From contig NZ_JAELUG010000005.1 of NCBI RefSeq assembly GCF_016429255.1, positions 61,549 through 125,548 on the forward strand: a DNA stretch of 64,000 nucleotides, read 5' to 3'. Numbering within the stretch: the stretch's first letter is position 1; each line of letters starts with the position of its first letter. The notes under the pieces were generated by a model. The model was not told where the DNA came from. It searched no databases and worked only from the letters and a program-made list of their open reading frames with translations. The translations under genes and the position numbers were made by a program. This DNA is from Rhizobium sp. ASV8 (GTDB taxonomy: Bacteria; Pseudomonadota; Alphaproteobacteria; Rhizobiales; Rhizobiaceae). Positions 52,151 to 61,294 of this stretch are shown piece by piece.

Positions 52151-52906
52151 ATGACTAACATGAGTGCTTTGCAAAACAGCTTCGCGGGCAAGCTGATGGA
52201 GGTGCTCGATCACGTGGAATACCGCCGGATCGAAAGCAGCGAAGACATGGAGGATGTCGCGCGGCTACGCTACAAGGCCTACAAAGCGCGCTCCGTCCTG
52301 CCGGTGGCCGCTAAAAACCTGATCGATGACATCGACTTCGACGACCACGCCTATATTTTCGGGGTCTATTACTACGAAGAGCTGGTGAGCACGGTGCGAA
52401 TACACCATGTCACGCCGGATCATCGGGTATGCCAGTCGACCGGCATCTTCCCCGACGAAATTCACGCTTTCCTCGATGCCGGCATGTCGCTGATCGACCC
52501 CGCCCGCTTTGCCGTTGATCCCGATTTCGAACTGGAATTGCCGGCCTTGCCTTATCTCACGTTGCGGCCAGCGATCGTCGGTGCCATCTATTTCGACACC
52601 GATCGAGTGATGCAGCATATTCGCCCGGCGCATGCGGCCTTCTACAAGCGTGTCTTCTATGCCGACACGGTTGTTCCGCCGCGCATGACCAAGACCTACG
52701 GCTTCGAGCTGACGCTGTTGGCGTCGCGGTCGAAGGAGATTCGCGGGAAGCTGATGAAACGCTATCCGTTCTTCGATTCGGAACCATACGAACGGCGCAT
52801 GATGTTCTCACGCAGCAAGGATAACGGCTCACCTCCTCTGACCATCCTGCCGACGGCGCGGCTGGCAAGTGGTGGAAGGCGTGAAATTCACGGGCAATTC
52901 GGCTAG
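52151..52906 (+). CDS. FeeM-like N-acyl amino acid synthase / autoinducer-synthase-fold protein (candidate)
   Basis: A 251-aa protein with a GNAT/LuxI-type layout. The N-terminal helix is followed by YRRIESSEDMEDVARLRYKAY, a strand pair with YIFGVYYYEELVSTVRIHHV, and RPAIVGAIYFDTDRVMQHIRPAHAAFYKRVF, resembling N-acyl amino acid synthase (FeeM) proteins that join fatty acyl groups from acyl-ACP to an amino acid. The C-terminal part is unlike common LuxI proteins. No LuxR partner is next to it. The start MTNMSA has no strong ribosome site; MSALQN (52160) is an alternative. The assignment is moderate. Confidence 0.65.
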   Translation: MTNMSALQNSFAGKLMEVLDHVEYRRIESSEDMEDVARLRYKAYKARSVLPVAAKNLIDDIDFDDHAYIFGVYYYEELVSTVRIHHVTPDHRVCQSTGIFPDEIHAFLDAGMSLIDPARFAVDPDFELELPALPYLTLRPAIVGAIYFDTDRVMQHIRPAHAAFYKRVFYADTVVPPRMTKTYGFELTLLASRSKEIRGKLMKRYPFFDSEPYERRMMFSRSKDNGSPPLTILPTARLASGGRREIHGQFG

Positions 52907-53086
52907 CCTGCGTACGGCTGCGACCTTCTCGTGCATTGCATTTCTTCTCGCTTTGTGTAACCCCTCGGTAGAGGAAATTTGGCTGCGGCATCGTCTTGCT
53001 TGGTGCCGCCGCTTTTGAGGACGAACTCCAACCCTTGGCGCATTGTCGAGCCCACGGGTTGAGTGCATCGAGGGGAGATTTTTTGA

Positions 53087-53311
53087 ATGGCCGAACATCA
53101 TACTGGACCCGCCGAACTGGGTGCTCCGATGGACTATAAGGAGCACGAAAAGACCTACAATCTTTTCATTTCGGGCGCCAAGGTCGGATCCGCGATCATC
53201 GCGGCATTGCTGATTGCCATGGCGGCGGGCTTCTTCGGTCATGCCGGCTTCCTCGGCGGTCTACTTATTTTCATCGTTCTTTCCATCGCCAGCATCGTCC
53301 TTCTGCGTTGA
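53087..53311 (+). CDS. aa3-type cytochrome c oxidase subunit IV-like small protein
   Basis: A 74-aa protein with a polar N-terminus containing MDYKEHEKTYNLFISGAKVG and a hydrophobic C-terminal half (about residues 34-73). The MDYxEHxxTY segment is the mark of the bacterial aa3 oxidase subunit IV family (COX4_pro_2). It would be an accessory single- or double-helix part of a terminal oxidase; no other cox gene lies here. GAGGGGAGA precedes the ATG. It is just upstream of the transhydrogenase genes and may share their promoter. Confidence 0.82.
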   Translation: MAEHHTGPAELGAPMDYKEHEKTYNLFISGAKVGSAIIAALLIAMAAGFFGHAGFLGGLLIFIVLSIASIVLLR

Positions 53312-53420
53312 CGCTTCCGCGCTGATCGACGCCGGGTCACAGGCCCGGGCCTTCCCGTAATTCTACAGGTTGACGCGCCATCGTATGCGATGCGCTGCCG
53401 TTTGATGCGAGGTGTTGTCG

Positions 53421-54584
53421 TTGGGCAATCTGGTTTTCGTGGCCAAGGAAAGCGTGGCGGAAGAGACGCGTGTCGCCGCTTCCGCCGAGAGCGTGAAGAA
53501 GATGAAGAACCTCGGCTTCGATGTCGTCATCGAAGCCGGCGCCGGCGCTTCGTCGCGCGTTCCGGATGCCGAGTATGAAGCCGTCGGTGCCCGTATAGGC
53601 ACCGCCGAGGACGCGAAGGCGGCGGATGTCGTCCTCAAAGTCAGGCGACCGACAAGCGGGGAGATTTCCGGCTATAAAAGCGGTGCGATCGTCATCGCCA
53701 TCATGGATCCCTATGGCAACGAGGCTGCTCTTGCCGAAATGGCGCGAGCCGGGCTGACGAGTTTCGCCATGGAACTGATGCCGCGCATAACGCGCGCGCA
53801 GTCGATGGACGTCCTGTCGTCGCAGGCCAACCTTGCCGGCTATCAGGCAGTGATCGAAGCTGCCGCGGTCTATGACCGGGCATTGCCGATGATGATGACG
53901 GCGGCGGGCACCGTGCCAGCGGCAAAGGTCTTCGTCATGGGTGCCGGCGTTGCCGGTTTGCAGGCCATTGCGACGGCCAGGCGCCTGGGCGCCCTGGTTT
54001 CGGGCACCGATGTTCGCCCCGCTGCCAAGGAACAGGTCGCCTCGCTCGGCGCGAAGTTCATTGCGGTGGAAGACGAGGAATTCAAGGCGGCCGAGACGGC
54101 TGGCGGCTACGCCAAGGAAATGTCTAAGGAGTATCAGGCCAAGCAGGCCGCCCTCGTCGCCGAACATATCGCCAAACAGGATATCGTCATTACCACGGCG
54201 CTGATCCCCGGTCGGCCCGCACCGCGGCTCGTCGGCCGTGAGATGCTGAAGGCGATGCGTCCCGGCGCCGTTGCCGTCGACCTTGCAGTCGAGCGCGGCG
54301 GCAATATCGAGGGTGCCGAATACGGCAAGGTCGCTGATGTCGAAGGCGTCAAGGTGATCGGATATCCGAACATGGCCGGAAGGATCCCGGCAAGTGCCTC
54401 GGCTCTCTATGCCAAGAACCTGGTCACCTTCCTGGAAACCATGGTCGACAAGGACAGCAAGAGCCTCGGATTGAACCGTGCCGACGAATTGATCAAGGCA
54501 ACGATGCTGACCGATGGCGGCGAAGTCGTGCATCCGAATTTCGTCGATCCCGACCAGCCCACGGTCAAGAAGGGAGATCTCTGA
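53421..54584 (+). CDS. pntAA: NAD(P) transhydrogenase subunit alpha, part 1
   Basis: Soluble NAD(H)-binding domain of proton-translocating transhydrogenase, which makes NADPH from NADH and the proton gradient. The 387-aa protein shows the RSMDVLSSQANLAGYQAVIEAA and FVMGAGVAGLQAIATARRLGALV dinucleotide-binding blocks. I prefer the TTG at 53421, giving MGNLVFVAKE with GAGGTG seven bases upstream, over the GTG at 53412. In rhizobia the alpha chain is split as here into pntAA and a membrane part. It leads the pntAA-pntAB-pntB operon. Confidence 0.94.
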   Translation: MGNLVFVAKESVAEETRVAASAESVKKMKNLGFDVVIEAGAGASSRVPDAEYEAVGARIGTAEDAKAADVVLKVRRPTSGEISGYKSGAIVIAIMDPYGNEAALAEMARAGLTSFAMELMPRITRAQSMDVLSSQANLAGYQAVIEAAAVYDRALPMMMTAAGTVPAAKVFVMGAGVAGLQAIATARRLGALVSGTDVRPAAKEQVASLGAKFIAVEDEEFKAAETAGGYAKEMSKEYQAKQAALVAEHIAKQDIVITTALIPGRPAPRLVGREMLKAMRPGAVAVDLAVERGGNIEGAEYGKVADVEGVKVIGYPNMAGRIPASASALYAKNLVTFLETMVDKDSKSLGLNRADELIKATMLTDGGEVVHPNFVDPDQPTVKKGDL

Positions 54585-54585
54585 G

Positions 54586-54984
54586 ATGGCCAGCCAAACA
54601 ATGGACCAGGCACTTCAGCAATTGAATGATGCTGTCACCGCCGTCACGAACGCCGCCGCGCAGGCGCCGCAGGCCGCAAGCGCTGCAACGGGCGGAGCGA
54701 TCGATCCCTTCGTTTTCCAGCTGGCAATCTTCGTGCTGGCGATTTTCGTCGGTTACTACGTGGTCTGGTCGGTAACGCCGGCCCTGCACACGCCGCTGAT
54801 GGCGGTAACGAACGCCATCTCCTCGGTCATCGTCGTTGGTGCGCTGCTGGCAGTGGGCATTTCCGCGAGTGGTCTCGCCACCGGCTTCGGCTTCGTGGCG
54901 CTAGTCCTGGTCTCGGTCAACATCGTCGGTGGTTTCCTTGTCACCCAGCGCATGCTGGCGATGTACAAGAAGAAAGACAAGTGA
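54586..54984 (+). CDS. pntAB: NAD(P) transhydrogenase subunit alpha, part 2 (membrane)
   Basis: A 132-aa membrane part of the split alpha subunit. A polar, Ala/Gln-rich N-terminal section (about 1-42) precedes three or four helices (FQLAIFVLAIFVGYYVVW, ISSVIVVGALLAVG, FGFVALVLVSVNIVGGFLV). It begins one base after the pntAA stop with AGGGAG before the ATG, so the genes are translationally linked. Together with PntB it forms the proton path. Confidence 0.93.
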   Translation: MASQTMDQALQQLNDAVTAVTNAAAQAPQAASAATGGAIDPFVFQLAIFVLAIFVGYYVVWSVTPALHTPLMAVTNAISSVIVVGALLAVGISASGLATGFGFVALVLVSVNIVGGFLVTQRMLAMYKKKDK

Positions 54985-54991
54985 GAGCGGC

Positions 54992-56389
54992 ATGCTGAGC
55001 AATATCGCGGCTTTCCTCTATCTCGTCTCCGGCGTCCTGTTCATTCTGGCGCTGCGCGGGCTATCCCATCCGGCAACCAGCCGGCGCGGCAATCTCTACG
55101 GCATGATCGGTATGGGCATTGCCATCGTCACCACGCTGGTGCTGGCAACGCCGTCGTTTGGTGGCTTCGTGCTCATCATTCTCGGTCTTGCCATCGGCGG
55201 CGGGGCAGGGGCTTATATCGCCCGCGTCATTCCGATGACGTCGATGCCGCAGCTCGTGGCCGGCTTCCATTCGCTTGTCGGTCTGGCGGCCGTTCTTGTT
55301 GCGGCTTCCGCGCTCTATACGCCGTCTTCCTTCGGCATCGGTGAAATCGGCCAGATCCACACGGAAGCCCGCATCGAAATGGCAATCGGCGTCGCCATCG
55401 GCGCGTTGACGTTCACCGGCTCGATCATCGCCTTCCTGAAGCTCGACGGGCGCATGTCCGGCAAGCCGATCATGCTGCCGAACCGGCACGTCATCAACGC
55501 CGCCCTGCTGATCCTGATTGTTTTCTTTATCATCAACCTTGCGATCAGCGAGAGCCATTTCGCCTTCTGGGCCGTCGTCCTTCTGTCGCTGGCGCTTGGC
55601 GTGCTGCTGATCGTGCCGATCGGCGGCGCGGACATGCCCGTCGTCGTGTCGATGCTGAATTCCTATTCCGGCTGGGCCGCCGCCGGCATCGGCTTTACGC
55701 TCGGCAATCTCGCGCTCATCATCACCGGCGCGCTTGTGGGATCGTCGGGTGCGATCCTGTCCTACATCATGTGCAAGGGCATGAACCGCTCCTTCGTTTC
55801 GGTTATTCTCGGTGGGTTTGGCGGCGAGACGGTATCGGGCGGGGCCGACAATTCCGACAAGACGGTAAAACTCGGCTCGGCCGAAGACGCCGCCTATCTG
55901 ATGGCCAACGCCTCAAAGGTCATCATCGTGCCGGGCTACGGCATGGCGGTGGCGCAGGCTCAGCACGCGCTGCGCGAAATGGCCGACAGGCTGAAGGCGC
56001 ATGGCGTCGAGGTGAAATATGCCATCCATCCCGTAGCCGGCCGCATGCCCGGGCATATGAACGTGTTGCTCGCCGAAGCCAACGTGCCCTATGACGAGGT
56101 CTTCGAACTCGAGGACATCAATTCGGAATTCGCCCAGGCCGATGTCGCCTATGTCATCGGCGCCAATGACGTGACCAATCCGGCTGCGCGAGACGACAAG
56201 ACTTCGCCGATCTACGGCATGCCGATCCTCGATGTCGATAAGGCCAAGACCTGCCTCTTCGTGAAGCGTTCGCTCGGCTCCGGTTATGCCGGCATCGACA
56301 ATACGCTGTTCTACAAGGACGGCACGATGATGCTCCTGGGCGACGCCAAGAAGGTGACCGAGGAAATCGTCAAGGCGATGAACGACTAA
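54992..56389 (+). CDS. pntB: NAD(P) transhydrogenase subunit beta
   Basis: A 465-aa membrane subunit. The N-terminal half has about nine helices (from LSNIAAFLYLVSGVLFILA), and the C-terminal part is the NADP-binding domain III, containing VIIVPGYGMAVAQAQH and NVLLAEANVPYDEVFELEDIN. It starts seven bases after pntAB, completing the three-gene operon. The enzyme supplies NADPH for biosynthesis and redox defence. Confidence 0.96.
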   Translation: MLSNIAAFLYLVSGVLFILALRGLSHPATSRRGNLYGMIGMGIAIVTTLVLATPSFGGFVLIILGLAIGGGAGAYIARVIPMTSMPQLVAGFHSLVGLAAVLVAASALYTPSSFGIGEIGQIHTEARIEMAIGVAIGALTFTGSIIAFLKLDGRMSGKPIMLPNRHVINAALLILIVFFIINLAISESHFAFWAVVLLSLALGVLLIVPIGGADMPVVVSMLNSYSGWAAAGIGFTLGNLALIITGALVGSSGAILSYIMCKGMNRSFVSVILGGFGGETVSGGADNSDKTVKLGSAEDAAYLMANASKVIIVPGYGMAVAQAQHALREMADRLKAHGVEVKYAIHPVAGRMPGHMNVLLAEANVPYDEVFELEDINSEFAQADVAYVIGANDVTNPAARDDKTSPIYGMPILDVDKAKTCLFVKRSLGSGYAGIDNTLFYKDGTMMLLGDAKKVTEEIVKAMND

Positions 56390-56538
56390 GCATCGAAATG
56401 CGCGGAGCCCTCGATCGGGATTATCGCTCTGCGCGTCTCGTTCTTCAAAAAAGTCAGATCTATTTATGAGCTGCCGTCGATTTCGCGGTGGCTCGTTCGT
56501 CGTGTGCTATGTTCTAACCAACCAAGGAGACAGAACTC

Positions 56539-56943
56539 ATGCGATTCATGATGCTGATGATTCCCGACGGCTACGCTTCTGCCGCGCCCGATGCCTTGCC
56601 CAGCCTGGAGGCGATCGAGGCGATGATGAAATATAATGAAGAGCTGAAGAAGGCAGGCGTGCTCCTGGCGCTCGAAGGGCTGCATCCTCCGGCTTCCGGC
56701 GCGCGGGTGAGCTTCAAGGGCGGAAAGCCTACCGTCGTCGATGGTCCCTTCGCCGAGGTCAAGGAGGTGCTGGGTGGCTATTGGATCATCGATGTGCGCT
56801 CGCGCGACGAGGCCATCGAGTGGGCGCGTCGTTGCCCCGCAGGAGAAAACGCCACCATCGAGGTTCGTCGCATTCAGGAGATGAGCGATTTCCCCGAGGA
56901 TGTGCAGAAAGCGGCTGCAGGCTTCAGCGAGCTGAAGGGGTGA
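56539..56943 (+). CDS. DGPF/YCII-domain protein, pair 2
   Basis: A 134-aa DGPF protein starting MRFMMLMIPDGYASA, with a perfect D-G-P-F loop (VVDGPFAEVKEVLGGYWIID) followed by AIEWARRCPAGE. Its stop overlaps the GTG of the ECF42 gene (GTGA), so the pair is translationally coupled. Compared with pair 1 it has the canonical motif and is longer. The function is not known; DGPF proteins are recurrent partners of ECF42 sigma factors. Confidence 0.92.
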   Translation: MRFMMLMIPDGYASAAPDALPSLEAIEAMMKYNEELKKAGVLLALEGLHPPASGARVSFKGGKPTVVDGPFAEVKEVLGGYWIIDVRSRDEAIEWARRCPAGENATIEVRRIQEMSDFPEDVQKAAAGFSELKG

Positions 56944-58196
56944 CCACCTCCGGTGCCATCGAGGCGGTCTGGCGGATCGAGCAGCCAAAGCTCGCCGCCA
57001 GGCTGAACCGCTTGCTGCGAGACATCGGGCTCGCCGAGGAGATCGCGCAGGATGCCTTCGTGCTGGCCCTAGCACGCTGGCCCCAAGATGGTATCCCGCG
57101 CAACCCGGCGGCGTGGCTGACACAGGTTGCGAAGAACCGCGCGCTTGACCGGTTGCGTCGCACTACGCTGATCGACCGCAAGAATCGCGAATTCACGATC
57201 GATCTTGCCGAACTTGAGCGCGCGATGCCCGATATCGAGGCCCTGCTGGATGAAGATATCGATGACGACCTGCTGCGGTTGATCTTCACCGCCTGCCATC
57301 CGGTATTGCCGCCCGAACAACGCGCGGCTCTAGCCCTGCGGCTGCTGGGCGGCCTCTCCACCCAGGAAATCGGTCATGCATTTCTGTTGCCCGAGGCCAC
57401 CGTTGCCCAACGCATCGTTCGCGCCAAGAGGACGCTGCGCGAGGCTGGTCTTGAGTTCGAGACGCCCCGCGGCGAGGAGCGAAGGGAACGTCTCGCGGCC
57501 GTGCTGGAAGTGGTCTACCTCATCTTCAATGAGGGATATGTCGCGACGCAAGGGCCGCATTGGTTGCGGGACGATTTGTGCGGCGAGGCATTGCGCCTCG
57601 GGCGATCGCTGGCGGCATTGATGTCCAACGAGCCGGAGGTGCTGGGGCTGCTCGCGCTTATGGAGTTGCAGGCTTCGCGCTTCGCGGCCCGGACCGACGA
57701 CGCGGGCAATCCGATCCTGCTGCTCGATCAGGACCGCAGTCGGTGGAACTGGTCGCTCATCCGCAGTGGCCTCGATCATCTGAGCCGTGCGTTGCTCCTC
57801 ACACCAATGCCCGGTCCATATCTACTGCAGTCGATGATCGCGGCATGTCATTCCCGGGCCACGACCGCCGCCGAAACCGACTGGATCGCCATCGCCGCCT
57901 ATTACCAGGCGTTGGCTCTGGCCGCCCCGTCGCCGATCGTCGAGCTTAACCGAGCGGTCGCCGTCGGCATGGCGTTCGGAGCCGCGCAAGGGCTTGTCAT
58001 CGTCGATGCATTGAAAGACGAGCCGCGCCTGAGGGAGTCACATTTGCTATCGACCGTGCGCGGCGATCTTTTGGAGAAACTCGGACGAACCGCGGAGGCG
58101 CGCGTCGAGTTTCACCGCGCCGCCGAGATGACGGGAAATAGCAAGGAGCGGGCGGTGCTGCTTGCGCGCGCTGAAGCAACCGTCGCCCAGACATAG
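56940..58196 (+). CDS. ECF42-type RNA polymerase sigma factor, pair 2
   Basis: A 418-aa sigma factor with region 2 (LAEEIAQDAFVLALARWPQDGIPRNPAAWL), region 4 helix-turn-helix (STQEIGHAFLLPEATVAQRIVRAKRTL) and a long TPR-like C-terminal extension with the SPIVELNRAVAVGMAFG segment typical of ECF42. The GTG start at 56940 shares its bases with the DGPF stop; the longer frame to 56781 runs inside the DGPF gene. It recalls the sigma factor at 35172-36479. No anti-sigma factor gene is near. It is convergent with the HWE kinase gene, three bases away. Confidence 0.93.
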   Translation: MTTSGAIEAVWRIEQPKLAARLNRLLRDIGLAEEIAQDAFVLALARWPQDGIPRNPAAWLTQVAKNRALDRLRRTTLIDRKNREFTIDLAELERAMPDIEALLDEDIDDDLLRLIFTACHPVLPPEQRAALALRLLGGLSTQEIGHAFLLPEATVAQRIVRAKRTLREAGLEFETPRGEERRERLAAVLEVVYLIFNEGYVATQGPHWLRDDLCGEALRLGRSLAALMSNEPEVLGLLALMELQASRFAARTDDAGNPILLLDQDRSRWNWSLIRSGLDHLSRALLLTPMPGPYLLQSMIAACHSRATTAAETDWIAIAAYYQALALAAPSPIVELNRAVAVGMAFGAAQGLVIVDALKDEPRLRESHLLSTVRGDLLEKLGRTAEARVEFHRAAEMTGNSKERAVLLARAEATVAQT

Positions 58197-58199
58197 GCG

Positions 58200-59855
58200 T
58201 CAGCTACGTTCGCGTTCCATCATGCTGCGCGGGGAGAGCAGCGTCCAGACGAGACCGGTTGGGCGGAAGTCTATGTCCACATTGCCTCCGAAGGCGGCGG
58301 CGGCATGGACCTTGGTGACGGTGGTGCCAAAGCCGGCTTCGGTTGGCTGCTTGACCTCGGGGCCGCCGCTTTCGCTCCAGACGAAACGGATCATCGGCCC
58401 GTTTTCGCCGATCTCATTTGCCCATTCGATCTTGATCTTGCCTTCGGGTGCGGAAAGCGCACCGTATTTCACCGAATTGGTTGCCAGCTCGTGTAGGACC
58501 AGCCCGAGATTCTGAACGGCCTCGGGCTTCAGTAGGAAATCGTTGCCTTGCACGTCGAGCTGCTGCGGCGCCTGCAGAAAGGTCGCGAGATGGATGTCGA
58601 TCACTCGCCGCAGCGAGACGCCGGACCATTGTTCGCTGGTCAGCACTTCTATCGAACGGGCGAGCCCTTCCAATCGGTCTGCGACCGCTCGTTGGAACGT
58701 GTCGACGCTGTCCGTCTGCCGCGCGAGCTGGCGTGTCATCGCCTGGGCGAGCGCCAGCAGGTTCTTGGTGCGGTGCACGAGTTCATGCATGACGAAATGG
58801 AGCCGATCTTCCGTGACGCTGCGGTCGAAAGAGGCGTTGGAGAGTGCGACTGCCACCTGGTTGGCTTCGACAACGCTGGTGTCGATCGGAGCGACAATCT
58901 CGCCGCGGCCCATGCGATCGGCCATGTCGGCGATGCTCTGTATGGTGATGCGCACCTGCCTTGCCAGCGCGTAGACGGCAATCAGCGCGATCAGCAGCAG
59001 CGTGACACCGCCATAGATGAGAAAGCGCCAGGTGCTCATCAGAGAAGACTGCGCCGAGGCGATCGGCCCCCAGACCACTGCCTTCCATGACCAGCCGGAG
59101 ATCTGCGCGTAGCCAAGCAGAGAGCGTGGCAGGACCTTCTCATCCTGATAGACGCCGCTGGATGCAATCAGCTTCGACAGGATCTCCTTGTTGAAAGCAT
59201 CGCCCGGTGCATGGATCGTCGGGCCGCTGGCCGCGACGACATGGCCGGACTTGTCGATGACAGCAGCCGACCAACCCGGCGGCAGCGCCTCCGTCGTCAC
59301 GAGTTTGGCAAGGTCGTTGGCATCCTGGGTGATAGCCAGGGCGGCGCCGGCCGGGGAATGCTCGAGCGGCAAAGTGACGTTGTATACCCAACGCCGTGCG
59401 GTTGAGGCCACGAAGACATCGGAGGTCTCGATGCGTCCGGAATCCAGCGCCGATTGCAGCGCGGGCATATTGCCCGTCTTGCCGAGCGCCTTGCCGAGAG
59501 GCCAGCGGGTATTCAACCGAATCTGGCCGTCCTTTTCCATGAGCAGCACGAAGAGCGAATCGGTTCGCAAAACCGTCTCCGTCCGGGCGAAGAAGGTGGC
59601 GATGTCATTGGTTTCCAGCTCCGGCGAAGAGGAAAGCAACCGCAGCGTGGTTGCCATGTCTTGCAATTGCCGGTCGATGACGCGCGCCAGACCTTGGGCT
59701 GCCTGGACGGTATCGCCCTTCAGGGCGTCGCGTTCATTGTCTTCGAGCTGGACGAGGAGTAGAGCGACAAAGGCCAGGATAGGCAAAGCGATCGCCAAGG
59801 CGATGGCGATCAGATAGGCTCCGATCGACGCTTTTGGGAAGTGCGGCTTCCTCAT
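58200..59855 (-). CDS. HWE-family sensor histidine kinase
   Basis: A 551-aa membrane kinase. Helix 1 (about 11-36), a periplasmic cache-like sensor (about 40-280), helix 2 (about 284-305), a HAMP-like linker and then the HWE kinase core follow. The phospho-acceptor His is in HELVHRTKNLLALAQAMTRQ, ATP-binding N in LHELATNSVKYGALS, and the W-x-E group is seen as VWSESGGP with GFGTTV. HWE kinases are frequent in rhizobia, often feeding PhyR-EcfG stress control or photosensing, but no response regulator gene is next to it. The ribosome site is weak. Confidence 0.93.
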   Translation of the reverse strand: MRKPHFPKASIGAYLIAIALAIALPILAFVALLLVQLEDNERDALKGDTVQAAQGLARVIDRQLQDMATTLRLLSSSPELETNDIATFFARTETVLRTDSLFVLLMEKDGQIRLNTRWPLGKALGKTGNMPALQSALDSGRIETSDVFVASTARRWVYNVTLPLEHSPAGAALAITQDANDLAKLVTTEALPPGWSAAVIDKSGHVVAASGPTIHAPGDAFNKEILSKLIASSGVYQDEKVLPRSLLGYAQISGWSWKAVVWGPIASAQSSLMSTWRFLIYGGVTLLLIALIAVYALARQVRITIQSIADMADRMGRGEIVAPIDTSVVEANQVAVALSNASFDRSVTEDRLHFVMHELVHRTKNLLALAQAMTRQLARQTDSVDTFQRAVADRLEGLARSIEVLTSEQWSGVSLRRVIDIHLATFLQAPQQLDVQGNDFLLKPEAVQNLGLVLHELATNSVKYGALSAPEGKIKIEWANEIGENGPMIRFVWSESGGPEVKQPTEAGFGTTVTKVHAAAAFGGNVDIDFRPTGLVWTLLSPRSMMERERS

Positions 59856-60108
59856 GGAGCGATCAGCAGGTCAGATCTCCGGACCTATCGACCACGCTGG
59901 CAGAAGCGGAAATAATGGTTCTGGTCATCATGCCAAGCGCCCCCATGCTTAGACCCGAGCTACATGCTCTTTAGGCACCCATGTTAGGGCCCCGTAAATT
60001 ACCTTGCAACATCTGAAAAGTCATTGCTGCGAAATCATAAGCGATCCCCGATATTTACGACCATAGCGATTTGTTCCGGCCGCCTCGACAACCGCGATGT
60101 CCGTCTGA

Positions 60109-61179
60109 TCACGCAAAGCGAGAAAGGCGGAACGCGGAAAGCTGCGGCGCGCTTGCACCATCGAGCATCTCCTCGGCGGCAAGCAGCCCGACTAAAGGCG
60201 CCAGCGTCACACCGGAATGGAGAACCGCCAGATAAAGGCCGGGTTGAGCATCGACGCTTCCGAGGATGGGCAGGCCGTCCTTCGGTGTCGGGCGGTAGCC
60301 GATCGTGTGAAAATCCAGAGCCAGCGCCTCGCCACCCTTTAGTGCCGCCTTGACCTTGCCGAACAGCTCTTCGGCTGCCCCTTCCGGATCGCCCGCGGGA
60401 TCGGTGCCGCCGAAATCGCTGCCGGCGATGATGCGTCCCTCCACGGTCTGACGCATGTGCAACTCAGGCGCCATGACGAGGCCGTTCAGCAGTTTTGGTG
60501 CGGGGCGGGAATGAACGATCAGGCCTGGCGGTGCTTCCAGCGGCACGTCGATGCCGGCGGATGCTGCAAGCGCCACCGTTCCGGCGCCGGCGGCGAGGAC
60601 GACATGATCCGCTTGGAAGATCCCCTGGCTGGTTTCGATGCCGGTGACGCGGCCATTCTCCGTCAAGAGGCGTCTGACCTCGATATCAGACAATAGCCTT
60701 GCCCCCCGATTCCCTGCGTCCTTCAGCAGAATCTCGGCGGCGGCAACCGGCTCGACGGCACCTTCTTCGGCGACATGCAGCGCATATTCCGGTGGCTCCG
60801 CAAGGTTCGGCTCGATCATTGCGCTGGTGTTCTGATTAACCGGCTGGAGGCCATAGCCCCAGCCGTGATGTTGCGCCGCGTAAGCGTCCAGTTCTGCCTC
60901 GGGGAGATCCCAGCACAATCCACCGCACCAACGGAGCGGCAGATTGGGCAGCTCTCTTGCAAGTCGCGACCATTCGGCCATCGAACGACGGCGGAAGTGG
61001 AAGTAGAATTCCGGGTTGCCCCAGCTCGCATTGATCCAGGCGAAGGAATTCGGGGTTGCAACGCCGCCGACCTTTTCGGCAACCACCGTGACATCTGCGC
61101 CTTTACGCTGAAGATGCCAGGCGATCGAGGCGCCGATGATTCCGGCGCCGATGACGATGATTTTCTGGGCTGAGGGCAT
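60109..61179 (-). CDS. FAD-dependent oxidoreductase (DadA/glycine oxidase-like)
   Basis: A 356-aa DAO-family flavoprotein. FAD-binding is marked by IIVIGAGIIGASIAWHLQRKGADVTVV at the N-terminus. The second dinucleotide-binding part has ADHVVLAAGAGTVALA, and the C-terminal TIGYRPTPKDGLPILG block fits amino-acid or sarcosine oxidases. It probably oxidises a D-amino or N-alkyl amino acid; substrate unknown. It is a single gene; upstream is a TPR protein on the same strand, separated by a terminator at 61231-61265. A second flavin enzyme, sarcosine oxidase, begins at the right edge. Confidence 0.9.
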   Translation of the reverse strand: MPSAQKIIVIGAGIIGASIAWHLQRKGADVTVVAEKVGGVATPNSFAWINASWGNPEFYFHFRRRSMAEWSRLARELPNLPLRWCGGLCWDLPEAELDAYAAQHHGWGYGLQPVNQNTSAMIEPNLAEPPEYALHVAEEGAVEPVAAAEILLKDAGNRGARLLSDIEVRRLLTENGRVTGIETSQGIFQADHVVLAAGAGTVALAASAGIDVPLEAPPGLIVHSRPAPKLLNGLVMAPELHMRQTVEGRIIAGSDFGGTDPAGDPEGAAEELFGKVKAALKGGEALALDFHTIGYRPTPKDGLPILGSVDAQPGLYLAVLHSGVTLAPLVGLLAAEEMLDGASAPQLSAFRLSRFA

Positions 61180-61230
61180 GTCGCTGTCTCGTTCGGATGG
61201 GAGCCTTGAAGACTATGCCTTCATCGGAGC

Positions 61231-61265
61231 AAAGAAAAGCCGCCGGGCGAAGCATCGCCGGCGGC
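61231..61265 (-). terminator. intrinsic terminator of the TPR gene
   Basis: On the reverse strand GCCGCCGGCGA pairs with TCGCCCGGCGGC (one bulged base), four-base loop, followed by TTTTCTTT. Confidence 0.85.
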
Positions 61266-61294
61266 TGAACATGTCAACAGGATGCGGGTTCCTA

